Below are positions 47,336 to 55,771 of a stretch of DNA of 63,661 nucleotides, piece by piece (within the stretch, counting starts at the first letter, position 1; each line of letters starts with the position of its first letter). The position numbers were made by a program, and so were the translations under genes. The DNA lies in contig NZ_BANF01000062.1 in assembly GCF_000964425.1 (NCBI RefSeq), positions 1 to 63,661 on the forward strand, read 5' to 3'. Below the pieces are notes generated by a model. It was not told the origin of the DNA. It saw nothing but the letters and a program-made list of their open reading frames with translations, and searched no databases. Source of the DNA: Komagataeibacter intermedius TF2. GTDB taxonomy: Bacteria; Pseudomonadota; Alphaproteobacteria; Acetobacterales; Acetobacteraceae.

Positions 47336-47674
47336 ATGAAATTCGTCATTGCCGTCATCAAGCCGTTCAAGCTCGATGAGGTGCGCGAGGGGTTGCATTC
47401 CATCGGGGTGGATGCCCTGACCGCAACCGAGGTCAAGGGATATGGCCGCCAGAAGGGCCAGACCGAAATCTATCGCGGCGCTGAATACAACATCCAGTTC
47501 CTGCCCAAGATCAAGCTTGAGATCGCCGTGGCGGACGCACAGTGCGAGAAGGTTGTGGAGGTGATCCAGAGCGCTTCGTGCACCGGCAAGATTGGTGACG
47601 GCAAGATTTTCGTCCTCGACCTTGAACAGGCAATGCGCATCAGGACACAGGAAACCGGAGAAAACGCGCTGTGA
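47336..47674 (+). CDS. glnK: Nitrogen regulatory protein P-II
   Basis: 112 residues, the standard PII length. It starts MKFVIAVIKPFKLDEVREG; the T-loop GYGRQKGQTEIYRGAEY holds the uridylylation Tyr at about 51, and GKIGDGKIFV is the B-loop. PII senses ATP/ADP and 2-oxoglutarate and plugs AmtB when nitrogen is plentiful. ATG 47336 is preceded by AGGAAGGG; the frame is open to 47204. The stop overlaps the amtB GTG by four bases. Called glnK over glnB because of amtB. Confidence 0.95.
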   Translation: MKFVIAVIKPFKLDEVREGLHSIGVDALTATEVKGYGRQKGQTEIYRGAEYNIQFLPKIKLEIAVADAQCEKVVEVIQSASCTGKIGDGKIFVLDLEQAMRIRTQETGENAL

Positions 47675-49050
47675 TCACAAAGATTGGCAAGAGCGCCCGC
47701 CAGTTCGGGCCTGCGGCGGCGGCGGTTGCGCTGTGCATGGGCAGCCTGCCCGCCATGGCGGCCGACGCGCCCCCCGCCGCGATCGACACGGGTGACACGG
47801 CATGGATGCTGGTCAGCACGGGCCTTGTGCTGATGATGACCGTGCCCGGCCTTGCCCTGTTCTATGCGGGCATGGTGCGCAAAAAGAACGTGCTGGCCAC
47901 CCTCATGCAGTCGTTCAGCATCTGCTGCATCATGACGGTGGTGTGGATGGTGCTGGGCTACAGCCTGACATTCACGTCGGGCAACGCGTTCATCGGCGGC
48001 CTGTCGCGCGTGATGCTCAACGGCCTTGGCGCGGGAATCAGCAAGGGGTCCGACGTGGCCTTCACCATGGCCGCGGGCACCCCCGCCGCGACGACCATGA
48101 CCATTCCCGAAAGCGTGTGGATGACGTTCCAGATGACGTTCGCCATCATCACGCCCGCCCTGATTACCGGCGCATTTGCCGAACGCATGAAGTTCAGCGC
48201 GCTGTGTGTCTTTACCATCCTGTGGTCGCTGATCGTGTACGTGCCGGTTGCCCACTGGGTCTGGGGACCGGATGGATGGGTCGCCAGCAAGATCGGCGCG
48301 ATCGACTTCGCCGGTGGCACCGTCGTGCATATCAATGCCGGGATCGCGGGCCTTGTCGCGGCCCTCGTGATCGGGCGGCGCAAGGGTTATGGGGAAGACG
48401 ACCTGTCGCCCTACAACCTGACCTACGCCGTCATCGGCGCATCCCTGCTGTGGGTGGGCTGGTTCGGGTTCAATGCCGGGTCCGCCGTGGGGGCGAACGG
48501 GCGTGCGGGCATGGCCATGGCCACCACCCAGATCGCCGCCGCCGCCGCTGGCGTGTCGTGGATGTGCGCGGAATGGATCAAGACCGGCAAGCCGACGGTG
48601 CTGGGCATTATTTCCGGTGCCGTGGGCGGTCTTGTCGCCATTACGCCTGCAGCAGGTTTCGTGCTGCCGGGTGGCGCGCTGATGATCGGGCTGGCCGCTG
48701 GCGTAATCTGCTTCTGGGGGGCGACGGGCCTCAAGCACATGATGGGGTATGATGACAGTCTCGACGCCTTTGGCGTGCATGGCATTGGTGGCATCGTAGG
48801 CGCGCTGCTGACCGGGGTGTTTGCCTATGGCCCGCTTTCGGCAACCGATGCCAGCCCCGAGGGGGTCAGCGGGTCGTTCTCGCAGTTCGTGGCGCAGGCG
48901 GAATCCGTTGGCATCACGATCGCCTGGTGCGCGGTGCTGACCTATATCCTGCTCAAGCTGATTGACCTGACCATCGGCCTGCGCGTCACGCGCGACGAGG
49001 AAATGGAAGGGCTGGACATGAGCCTGCATGGTGAACGGATCAATTCCTGA
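47671..49050 (+). CDS. amtB: Ammonium transporter AmtB
   Basis: 459 residues. A GTG start overlaps the glnK stop (GTGA). An N-terminal signal sequence ending MAADAP is followed by about 11 helices. Recognisable elements are GLALFYAGMVRKKNVL, the pore Phe/His region and DFAGGTVVHINAGIAGLVAALV (signature with the first pore His), then DDSLDAFGVHGIGGIVGALLTG (second pore His). It is a trimeric inner-membrane channel for ammonium, shut by GlnK. Confidence 0.96.
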   Translation: MITKIGKSARQFGPAAAAVALCMGSLPAMAADAPPAAIDTGDTAWMLVSTGLVLMMTVPGLALFYAGMVRKKNVLATLMQSFSICCIMTVVWMVLGYSLTFTSGNAFIGGLSRVMLNGLGAGISKGSDVAFTMAAGTPAATTMTIPESVWMTFQMTFAIITPALITGAFAERMKFSALCVFTILWSLIVYVPVAHWVWGPDGWVASKIGAIDFAGGTVVHINAGIAGLVAALVIGRRKGYGEDDLSPYNLTYAVIGASLLWVGWFGFNAGSAVGANGRAGMAMATTQIAAAAAGVSWMCAEWIKTGKPTVLGIISGAVGGLVAITPAAGFVLPGGALMIGLAAGVICFWGATGLKHMMGYDDSLDAFGVHGIGGIVGALLTGVFAYGPLSATDASPEGVSGSFSQFVAQAESVGITIAWCAVLTYILLKLIDLTIGLRVTRDEEMEGLDMSLHGERINS

Positions 49051-49079
49051 TCCCCTTCGCCATTCCTGACATCCAGCAC

Positions 49080-49109
49080 AAAGGGCGGCCCCAACGGGTC
49101 GCCCTTTTT
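49080..49109. terminator. Bidirectional terminator between amtB and the GNAT gene
   Basis: AAAGGGCGGCCC (49080-49091) pairs with GGGTCGCCCTTT (49096-49107), one G-T pair, with TT after. Confidence 0.85.
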
Positions 49110-49136
49110 CATGCCCGGAAACAGGCAGAAAACGCC

Positions 49137-49670
49137 TTACGTCTCGTGCGTCCCCATCACATCCTGTCGCATCGCGCAGCGTGACCCGGCGGGAAAGCCA
49201 GCCCGCGCCTCTGCCTGCAACAGGGCGGCAAGGCGCGCATCCAGTGCAGCGGGAAGTAGCTGGTAAAAACCCGCCTTTTCATAAAACGGGGCATTCCACG
49301 GGATGGCGTGGAAGGTAGTCAATGTAAGTCCGGTCAACCCGCGTGCACGCGCCCCGTCATATGCCGCCGCCAGCAGCCGTCGGCCCAGCCCGCTGCCCTG
49401 CCGGTCACGGGCCACCGACATTTCAAGGATATGCAGGTCATGCCCGCAGGGCTGCGCGCTGAGGAAACCGGCAATCCGTTCCTGTTCCCCAACAGCAACC
49501 CAGCAGGTACGCGTCTTGATACAGGCACGGTGCGCGTCAACGGTCATGCCCGTATCATCCGCCACCCATGCCAGTTCCGGCACCGCGCGGAACGCCTGTC
49601 CTGCCGAATGTTCGAGGGCGGGAAGAGAGCAGGCATCACCTTCGTCGGCCACACGGATGGAAAATAACAT
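49137..49670 (-). CDS. GNAT-family N-acetyltransferase
   Basis: 177 residues. The acetyl-CoA motif A is LEMSVARDRQGSGLGRRLL (R/Q-x-x-G-x-G/A), followed by NAPFYEKAGFYQL (motif B). The substrate is unknown. It starts MLFSIRVADEGDA and stands alone between amtB and the TonB receptor gene, convergent with amtB. Confidence 0.85.
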   Translation of the reverse strand: MLFSIRVADEGDACSLPALEHSAGQAFRAVPELAWVADDTGMTVDAHRACIKTRTCWVAVGEQERIAGFLSAQPCGHDLHILEMSVARDRQGSGLGRRLLAAAYDGARARGLTGLTLTTFHAIPWNAPFYEKAGFYQLLPAALDARLAALLQAEARAGFPAGSRCAMRQDVMGTHET

Positions 49671-49712
49671 GGGTCATCCCGGCTGTGTACCGCGATAACC
49701 TAGCACACCCGG

Positions 49713-51935
49713 TCAGAATGACTGCGAAATACCGGTCAGGATGGTCCGGCGCAGGCCATATTGCGGCGCGCCCACACCAACGCCCGTGCCGCTGCGCAGC
49801 ATGTAGGGGTGATCGAACAGGTTGGTGACATCCAGCCGCAGCTGCGTGGTGCGCAGGAAGCGGGAATGGAACAGGTCACGGAAAGACTGCACAAGTGACA
49901 TGTTGAACGTTGCGTATCGTGGAATGACGCCGCCATTGGGCACATCCGAATCCTGCCGCAGGCCACTGCCATACACCATGGTGGCCGAGATGCGGGTGGG
50001 ATGTCCGCTGCGATAGAAGAAGGTGTAAGAACCACCTGCCGAAGCCGTCCAGCGCTGGTCATGATCCAGATGAATCCAGTGCTGGCTGATGTATTTCAGG
50101 TCATCACTGTCAAAGTTGAACTGCGCGCTGGTAATATCCTTACCAATCGCCCGCGACCAGGCGAAATTGCCATACAGTGACAGCGGTCCGTGGTCATAGG
50201 ACGTGGAAAATTCATAGCCATTGACCTGTCCGCGCCGGTAATTGAAGCCTGACAGGATGATGGGCGCACCGAACTGCCCTTCATCAATCAGGTTATGGGC
50301 CAGCTTGTAATAGGCATCGAACGACACGCGCCAGCCCGGCAGGATGATCTGCTCGATCCCGGCATCGAAGTAATGATCACGCTCGGCCTTGACCGTATCG
50401 CTGCGGCTGACATCGGTCGCAGCCGAGGTGCTGGCGAACTGCTGCAGGTCGGACCCGCCCACCACCTCGAACGGCGGCGGGGTGAAGTAGCGTGAATACC
50501 CGGCATGCAGCGACGCTCCCTTCCACGCGCGCCACACCACATTGATGCGCGGACTGAGCTGGTGTTCGTTGGTGTATTCCCCCACGCCATCAAAACGCAG
50601 GCCGTAATTGACCGTCACGTTATGAAGCGGTCGCCATTCATCCTGCACATACAGGCCGTAGATGTCGCCCGTGCGACCATTGCCCGTATGGATGCTGACC
50701 TGCTGGTCCGCATCATTGAACACCGTGGCGTCTGCCTTGGTAATGTTGCGTTCGGCAAAGACCTGAAAGCCGAAACGGATGGTGTGGTCAGGCCGCACGC
50801 GCCATGTCACGTCGCTCTGGGTGCCGGTGGACATGACAGACCGTTCGGCATGCTGGCTTATGCCCATATACGCAAGGTCGCCCATATTGGGGTCGGGGCT
50901 GTAGCCTAGGCTGCTATAGCGCGAGAAAACCGATGTCTGCAGGCTGAACGCCCCGATTTCCTTCTGTAGCGACAGGATGCCGAAATCGGTGATTTCCTTC
51001 TGGCGTTCATTCAGGTTGCCGCTGCCCGGCGCCTGGGGCAACAGGCTGCTGTAATCATCGCCAAACATGGGCTGGCCGCCGATATTGGGCAGCTGGTACT
51101 CGGCGTTGGACACACCGGCGATCAGGCTGATCCGCGTGTTCTCATCCACCGTGTAACGCAGGTGGCCAAGGAAATGGTACTGATTGCTCAGGTCATGCGG
51201 CGCATTGAACGAAGGCGTGGTGTTTTCAATGCCCACGCGATCATGCACGTAATCGGCGGTAAAGAAGTAATCCCACCTGCCATGCTGTCCCCCATACTGC
51301 GCGGAGGGGAAGAAGTAATCACGCGCACCGCCGTAAATGGACACGTTGCCACCCTTGTTGGTGGCCCCGTTCTTGGTGGTGATGTCCACCACCGCCGCCT
51401 GCAGGAAGCCGTACTGCACCGGCAACGCGCCGGTGGACAGCGACAGGTTGTCGGCAAAGCGGGTCATCAGCGTCTGGCCGAACACGTTCAGGCCTTCGGG
51501 TAGCTGCACGCCATCCAGACGGAACTGTACTTCGTTATGGTCACCACGGACATGGATCTGCCCGTAACTGTCCTGCGCCACGCCGGGGGCCTGAAGCAGC
51601 ACGCTGTTCAGCCCGGCATTGTCGCCACCAGGAATGGTTTCCAGCGCCTTGCGGCTGAAGGCATGCACCGTGGCCCCGGTGGAAGGCTGTAGCTGGATGC
51701 GCGCGCGGTCCAGCCGGGCGGTAACCGTCATGGCGTCCGGCGCGGAAGACCGGCGCGTGACCTCCGTATCGGCCACCTGCGTGGTGGTCGTATCGGTCGT
51801 GGGCACATCCGTGCCCGTCGTGGTCTGCGCCACAAGGGGGGAGACCGGCGTCAGTACGGTCATGGCCGCCAGCATGGCGGGGGATAGCGGGTGACGGGAA
51901 AACCATAAGCGCGTCATGTCAGGGTGGGCTCGCAT
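49713..51935 (-). CDS. TonB-dependent outer-membrane receptor
   Basis: 740 residues from ATG 51935 (ATG 51917 is also possible). The signal peptide ends near SPLVAQ. The plug domain contains ALETIPGGDNAGLNSVLLQ, QIHVRGDHNEVQFRLDGVQLP, and the barrel runs to a C-terminal Phe (GISQSF), with the usual LDVTNLFDHPYMLRSG near the end. It imports an iron complex, cobalamin, sugar or similar ligand using TonB energy. A perfect palindrome lies 31 bp upstream of the start. No transport or sensor genes are adjacent, so the ligand is not predictable. Confidence 0.9.
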   Translation of the reverse strand: MRAHPDMTRLWFSRHPLSPAMLAAMTVLTPVSPLVAQTTTGTDVPTTDTTTTQVADTEVTRRSSAPDAMTVTARLDRARIQLQPSTGATVHAFSRKALETIPGGDNAGLNSVLLQAPGVAQDSYGQIHVRGDHNEVQFRLDGVQLPEGLNVFGQTLMTRFADNLSLSTGALPVQYGFLQAAVVDITTKNGATNKGGNVSIYGGARDYFFPSAQYGGQHGRWDYFFTADYVHDRVGIENTTPSFNAPHDLSNQYHFLGHLRYTVDENTRISLIAGVSNAEYQLPNIGGQPMFGDDYSSLLPQAPGSGNLNERQKEITDFGILSLQKEIGAFSLQTSVFSRYSSLGYSPDPNMGDLAYMGISQHAERSVMSTGTQSDVTWRVRPDHTIRFGFQVFAERNITKADATVFNDADQQVSIHTGNGRTGDIYGLYVQDEWRPLHNVTVNYGLRFDGVGEYTNEHQLSPRINVVWRAWKGASLHAGYSRYFTPPPFEVVGGSDLQQFASTSAATDVSRSDTVKAERDHYFDAGIEQIILPGWRVSFDAYYKLAHNLIDEGQFGAPIILSGFNYRRGQVNGYEFSTSYDHGPLSLYGNFAWSRAIGKDITSAQFNFDSDDLKYISQHWIHLDHDQRWTASAGGSYTFFYRSGHPTRISATMVYGSGLRQDSDVPNGGVIPRYATFNMSLVQSFRDLFHSRFLRTTQLRLDVTNLFDHPYMLRSGTGVGVGAPQYGLRRTILTGISQSF

Positions 51936-51965
51936 CCAGTCAGGAGATTTCGGATGACCCAGCCG

Positions 51966-51982
51966 TATATTGGTACAATATA
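51966..51982. promoter_or_regulatory. Perfect palindrome upstream of the TonB receptor gene (operator candidate)
   Basis: TATATTG-GTA-CAATATA has perfect seven-base arms. On the minus strand TTGTTA and TATACG, 16 bp apart, could be the promoter of the receptor gene, with the palindrome overlapping the spacer and -10. This suits a repressor that responds to the receptor's ligand. Confidence 0.55.
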
Positions 51983-52026
51983 ACATAACAACCCCAAAAA
52001 GCAGGCGTCTGCGCGGGGCTGGGAAA

Positions 52027-52046
52027 ATGTTGTTTTTATGCAACAT
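52027..52046. other. Inverted repeat ATGTTG...CAACAT in a 305-bp intergenic stretch
   Basis: Six-base arms with eight bases between. It lies 45 bp above the palindrome in the same gene-free stretch (51936-52240), which otherwise holds only repeat copy E. It may be a second regulator site or a chance repeat. Confidence 0.3.
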
Positions 52047-52139
52047 GGACATGGCGGCCCTGCCCTATGGACAGGGCAACCAGAGCCACGGACCATTTCG
52101 TCAGCACGTCGATACAGGACAGCCGAAAGCGCTTTCCTG

Positions 52140-52243
52140 TGAAACGGCCTGAAAACTGGAGGAAATTTTGGGTGAAGCTTTTTTCAGAAAACTTCGAAAG
52201 GATGCCGCCTTTTTAAAAACAAGGCGGCACCCGGAAACTTTTA
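52140..52243 (-). repeat. Interspersed double-hairpin repeat, copy E
   Basis: GAAACGGCCTGAAAAC leads to TTTTGGGTGAAGCTTTTTT/AAAACTTC (partly paired), then GCCGCCTT / AAGGCGGC (perfect), then ACCCGGAAACTTTTA. The last TTA is the tetR stop codon (52241-52243) read on the other strand, so the repeat abuts the gene end. Orientation opposite to D and F. Confidence 0.75.
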
Positions 52244-52966
52244 TGATTTTTTAGCGGTACCGGATGCCGTGCGGTCCATCACTACCGGCGGCAGGCGCGG
52301 GGCATCACGCAGATAGGCATTGAGGAACGTCCGCACGGCGGAACGGGCAATGAATTCGATATGCGCCTGATCCGTGTCGACCGGCAATTGCAGCCGTGCG
52401 CGCGCCACGATCCGTGTCTGGCACAGGCCATAGAACTGCTCCGCCGCAAAAATCGGATCGGGAATGTTCAGCACGCCCGCATCGTTATGCTGCATAAGCC
52501 ACGCGGACAGGATGCCAATGGCCTTCTGCGGCCCATGCTTCCAGAAGGTTTCGGCAAGGTCGGGGAAATTCCCGGCTTCGGAAATGATGATGCGGTTGAG
52601 CATGAGCGACAGCGGCGATGTCAGCAGCCGGATCATGGCCACGGCCAGATGTTCCAGCGATTCCGTCAGGTTCGCCCCTTCATCAATCCGGCTGAACAGC
52701 AGGGGCATTTTCTCGCATGCGCACTGTTCCACGAAGGCGGAGAACAGCATGGCCTTGTTTTCGAAATAATTATACAGCGTTCCCTTGGACACACCGGCAT
52801 CGCGCGCGATGCCCGACATGCTGGCCCCTTCATATCCCTGTCGGGCGAAGACACGCGCGGCACCCGCCAGGATCTGCTGGCGCTTGGCCTCCGACGTACC
52901 GGAAAGCGGGCAGCTTTCAGCCTGAATCTGACCGGGCCGGTCTGGCGTGGTACCCATGGAAATCAT
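52241..52966 (-). CDS. TetR/AcrR-family transcriptional repressor
   Basis: 241 residues. The N-terminal helix-turn-helix is ILAGAARVFARQGYEGASMSG followed by ARDAGVSKGTLYNYFENKAML (in pieces, about 32-75). The C-terminal ligand domain resembles AcrR/AefR types. It is divergent from an outer-membrane efflux factor, and a strong TetR-like operator lies between the two genes, so it probably represses both. ATG 52957 is an alternative start. Confidence 0.92.
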   Translation of the reverse strand: MISMGTTPDRPGQIQAESCPLSGTSEAKRQQILAGAARVFARQGYEGASMSGIARDAGVSKGTLYNYFENKAMLFSAFVEQCACEKMPLLFSRIDEGANLTESLEHLAVAMIRLLTSPLSLMLNRIIISEAGNFPDLAETFWKHGPQKAIGILSAWLMQHNDAGVLNIPDPIFAAEQFYGLCQTRIVARARLQLPVDTDQAHIEFIARSAVRTFLNAYLRDAPRLPPVVMDRTASGTAKKS

Positions 52967-53031
52967 CCTGCTCCCGTTATCGGTGCGTACTTTCGATTGA
53001 CCCCGTGAGGAAAGCCGATAGGCTAGGGGAC

Positions 53032-53050
53032 TGACCGAACTGATCGGTCA
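53032..53050. promoter_or_regulatory. TetR-type operator between tetR and the efflux factor gene
   Basis: TGACCGA-actga-TCGGTCA, perfect seven-base arms. On the minus strand it overlaps a TTGACC that may be the -35 of tetR. Position and shape fit autoregulation and control of the divergent gene. Confidence 0.75.
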
Positions 53051-53128
53051 ATTCATGGCATGGTAGCAAAACCCTGCCAAGGTCATACAGATTTATATTA
53101 ACTGTTTCAGGGACAACAGGGGGCCGCG

Positions 53129-54766
53129 TTGGTGGGTAGGGGAATTTCATGGCGCACGGCGGTGGTTGGGTTGTCGGTCATGACCGCCGGGTGCGCGGTC
53201 GGCCCGAACTTCCACAAGCCAACCCCGTGGACGCCCAAGGAGTACGGCGGCCCGAAGCATATCGCCACAACCGGCACGAATGGCACACCTGCACAGGTTG
53301 CAAGCCAGACCACACCGGATGATCCCGATACCGCATGGTGGACCATCTTCCACGATCCTGAACTGACGAAGCTGGAACAGCGCGTCGCCACCGACAACCT
53401 CGATGTCCGCCGCTATGCCTATCGCATGGCGCAAAGCCGCGCGGAGCTGCGCATTGCCGGCGCCGAACGCTACCCCGCCATGTCCGCCACCGGATCATAT
53501 GCCCGCCAGCAGTACAGCACCAAGATGCTGCAACGTATCGTGACGGATGTACAAAGCAATCCCGGCGTCATTCAGGAAGCCCCTGCCCTGGCTGACGTGA
53601 CGCCCGGACAGGCCAAGATCCCCCTGTTCAACCAGTGGCGCGACAGCATTGATGCCACATGGGAAGTGGACCTGTGGGGCCGTGTACGCCGCCAGTACGA
53701 AGCCGCCGCAGCACAGGCGCAGGCCACGAACGAAGCCCGACGCGGCATGCTGATTTCACGGCAGTCCGAAGTCGCGCGTGATTACATGGACCTGCGCAAC
53801 ACGCAGGAACAGCTGCGCATTGTCATGGAAAACCGCGACGTGGCCAGATCCATGCTGGACCTGAACCAGCAGCGCTACACCAAGGGGCTGGCCAGCGACA
53901 TGGAAGTGGAACAGGCCCGCGTGCAGTATGAAAACACGCTGGCGCAACTGCCCCAGCTTGAGCAGCAGCTGGTGGCGCAGGTCAATGCGCTCAGCCTGCT
54001 GATGGGCGAACCGCCGCGCGCCCTGTCCGATGAACTGCTGACGGCTTCCGCCATTCCCCCCGTGCCACCGCGCGTGCCGGTGGGCGTGCCGTCCGAACTG
54101 GCCCGCCGCCGCCCCGATATCCGCCGGGCCGAAGCCAACCTGCACGCGGCAACCGCGCAGGTGGGCGAGGCCGTGGCCGAATTCTATCCGCGCGTGACGA
54201 TCAATGCCGGGTTCGGGTTTGAATCCCTGTCCTTCCGCGACCTTGGGTTCTGGAACGCCAAGGCATGGAATGTCGGGCCGTCCATCACCCTGCCCATATT
54301 CCAGGGCGGACGCCTGCGCGGGCAGCTGGAACTGCGCAAGGCCGCCCAGAAGGAAGCAGCCATCACCTACCAGCAGACCGTGCTGGGCGCATGGCATGAC
54401 ATTGACAACGCGCTGACCGCCTATACCGATGAACAGCTCCGTCACGACAACCTGACCCAGCGCATGGAGGCCAGCCGCCATGCCCTGCAACTGGCGCAGG
54501 ACCAGTACCGCCACGGCATGGTCACCTACCTGAACGTGCTGGACAGCCAGCGCCAGTACCTGGGCGCGCAATCCGACCTGACCACCAGCACGGCCACCAT
54601 ATCGGGCAATCTTGTCCGTCTTTACAACGCACTGGGCGGGGGCTGGGAAACCACGTACCCCGAACCGGCACCGCGTACGAAGCAGGCAAAGGGCGCGCAA
54701 CCGTCCACCACGGCTGGCACGCCTGCTGGCACCCCTGCTCCCGCTACATCGCACCAACCCGCCTGA
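53129..54766 (+). CDS. RND-type outer-membrane efflux lipoprotein (NodT/OprM family)
   Basis: 545 residues. The lipobox is SVMTAGC (Cys near 22) followed by AVGPNFHKP, the standard OprM-family start. Two OEP repeats are present, with SIDATWEVDLWGRVRRQYEAA in the first and MVTYLNVLDSQRQYL in the second. It forms the outer-membrane exit duct for tripartite pumps. The C-terminal 40 residues are Pro/Ala/Thr-rich. The start is TTG 53129 or GTG 53132, five bases after AGGGGG. No RND pump or adaptor gene is next to it, so it must work with components coded elsewhere. Confidence 0.92.
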   Translation: MVGRGISWRTAVVGLSVMTAGCAVGPNFHKPTPWTPKEYGGPKHIATTGTNGTPAQVASQTTPDDPDTAWWTIFHDPELTKLEQRVATDNLDVRRYAYRMAQSRAELRIAGAERYPAMSATGSYARQQYSTKMLQRIVTDVQSNPGVIQEAPALADVTPGQAKIPLFNQWRDSIDATWEVDLWGRVRRQYEAAAAQAQATNEARRGMLISRQSEVARDYMDLRNTQEQLRIVMENRDVARSMLDLNQQRYTKGLASDMEVEQARVQYENTLAQLPQLEQQLVAQVNALSLLMGEPPRALSDELLTASAIPPVPPRVPVGVPSELARRRPDIRRAEANLHAATAQVGEAVAEFYPRVTINAGFGFESLSFRDLGFWNAKAWNVGPSITLPIFQGGRLRGQLELRKAAQKEAAITYQQTVLGAWHDIDNALTAYTDEQLRHDNLTQRMEASRHALQLAQDQYRHGMVTYLNVLDSQRQYLGAQSDLTTSTATISGNLVRLYNALGGGWETTYPEPAPRTKQAKGAQPSTTAGTPAGTPAPATSHQPA

Positions 54767-54877
54767 ATCCGGCGTTAAAGGCTTGGCGCGCACGCGCCAT
54801 GCTAGTATAAGCCGCCCCGTTCCCGACTGGATGGGCATATGCCGCCATACGGAACCACGGCGCAGGGACCTGTCATC

Positions 54878-55291
54878 ATGATTACATTGCCCCCCGATTA
54901 CCGCCCTTCGGATAATGAGGAATTCATGAATCCGCAGCAGGTGGAATATTTTCGCCTCAAACTACTGAAATGGCGGGCGGACCTCCTCAAGGAAGCGGAC
55001 GAAACACTTGCCAGCCTGTCCGAAGGCGGCATTCACGAAGCGGATATTACCGACCGCGCCAGTGTCGAGACCGATCGCGCGCTGGAACTGCGCACACGCG
55101 ACCGGGCGCGCAAGCTGATTTCCAAGATCAATCAGGCCCTGCTGCGTATCGAGGCCGGGACCTATGGTTTCTGTGAAGAAACGGGCGAACCCATTGGCCT
55201 GAAACGGCTGGAAGCCCGCCCCATCGCGACCCTTTCGATCGAGGCGCAGGAACGTCACGAACGCATGGAACGCATCCACCGCGACGACTGA
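54878..55291 (+). CDS. dksA: RNA polymerase-binding transcription factor DksA
   Basis: 137 residues. A coiled-coil (about 25-85) with DRASVETDRALELRTRDRARKL is followed by the zinc-finger region GTYGFCEETGEPIGLKRLEA, in which only one Cys is kept, as in other alphaproteobacterial DksA proteins, and the C-terminal helix EAQERHERMERI. It works with ppGpp at rRNA and amino-acid promoters. ATG 54878 is the likely start; the frame is open to ATG 54839. Confidence 0.93.
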   Translation: MITLPPDYRPSDNEEFMNPQQVEYFRLKLLKWRADLLKEADETLASLSEGGIHEADITDRASVETDRALELRTRDRARKLISKINQALLRIEAGTYGFCEETGEPIGLKRLEARPIATLSIEAQERHERMERIHRDD

Positions 55292-55389
55292 TCCTACCTG
55301 TCCCCCGGCTGGATGATCCCAATTTGCCGAAACACGACAAAAGGGGGTTGCCAGCCGGTGCAGGAAAAGTTAGGAAGCGCGCATACAGT

Positions 55390-55464
<75 letters not shown>

Positions 55465-55771
55465 TGATTTTCCCTTACATTTCCATCAGAATGTCTGCCG
55501 GTTCTGCTTCCGGCAATTCCGGGACAGGGCGTGCGTGCCTGTCGGCAGCCAGCGACGGATGCAGGCATATGTCGACCCATGTCCTGCGGGATTTCTGACG
55601 CGTGGCGCATGAAGACATCTGCGGCCCCTCGACCCGGTGCGCCGGCCTGAATATGCTGTCACGACTGCCTGACCCGACCCGTACAGGAACGGGTGGAACC
55701 GCTTCTTCTTGTGAATTCCGCGGCTCCCATATTAAAGCAGCGCAGGCGGTTACGGGAACGGTAGGCTCCTC
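55465..55771. other. Gene-free stretch between tRNA-Thr(GGT) and hldE
   Basis: 307 bp without a credible gene. It contains one short inverted repeat, ACCCGT-acagga-ACGGGT (55677-55694), about 80 bp before hldE, and presumably the hldE promoter, which I cannot place with confidence. Confidence 0.35.
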
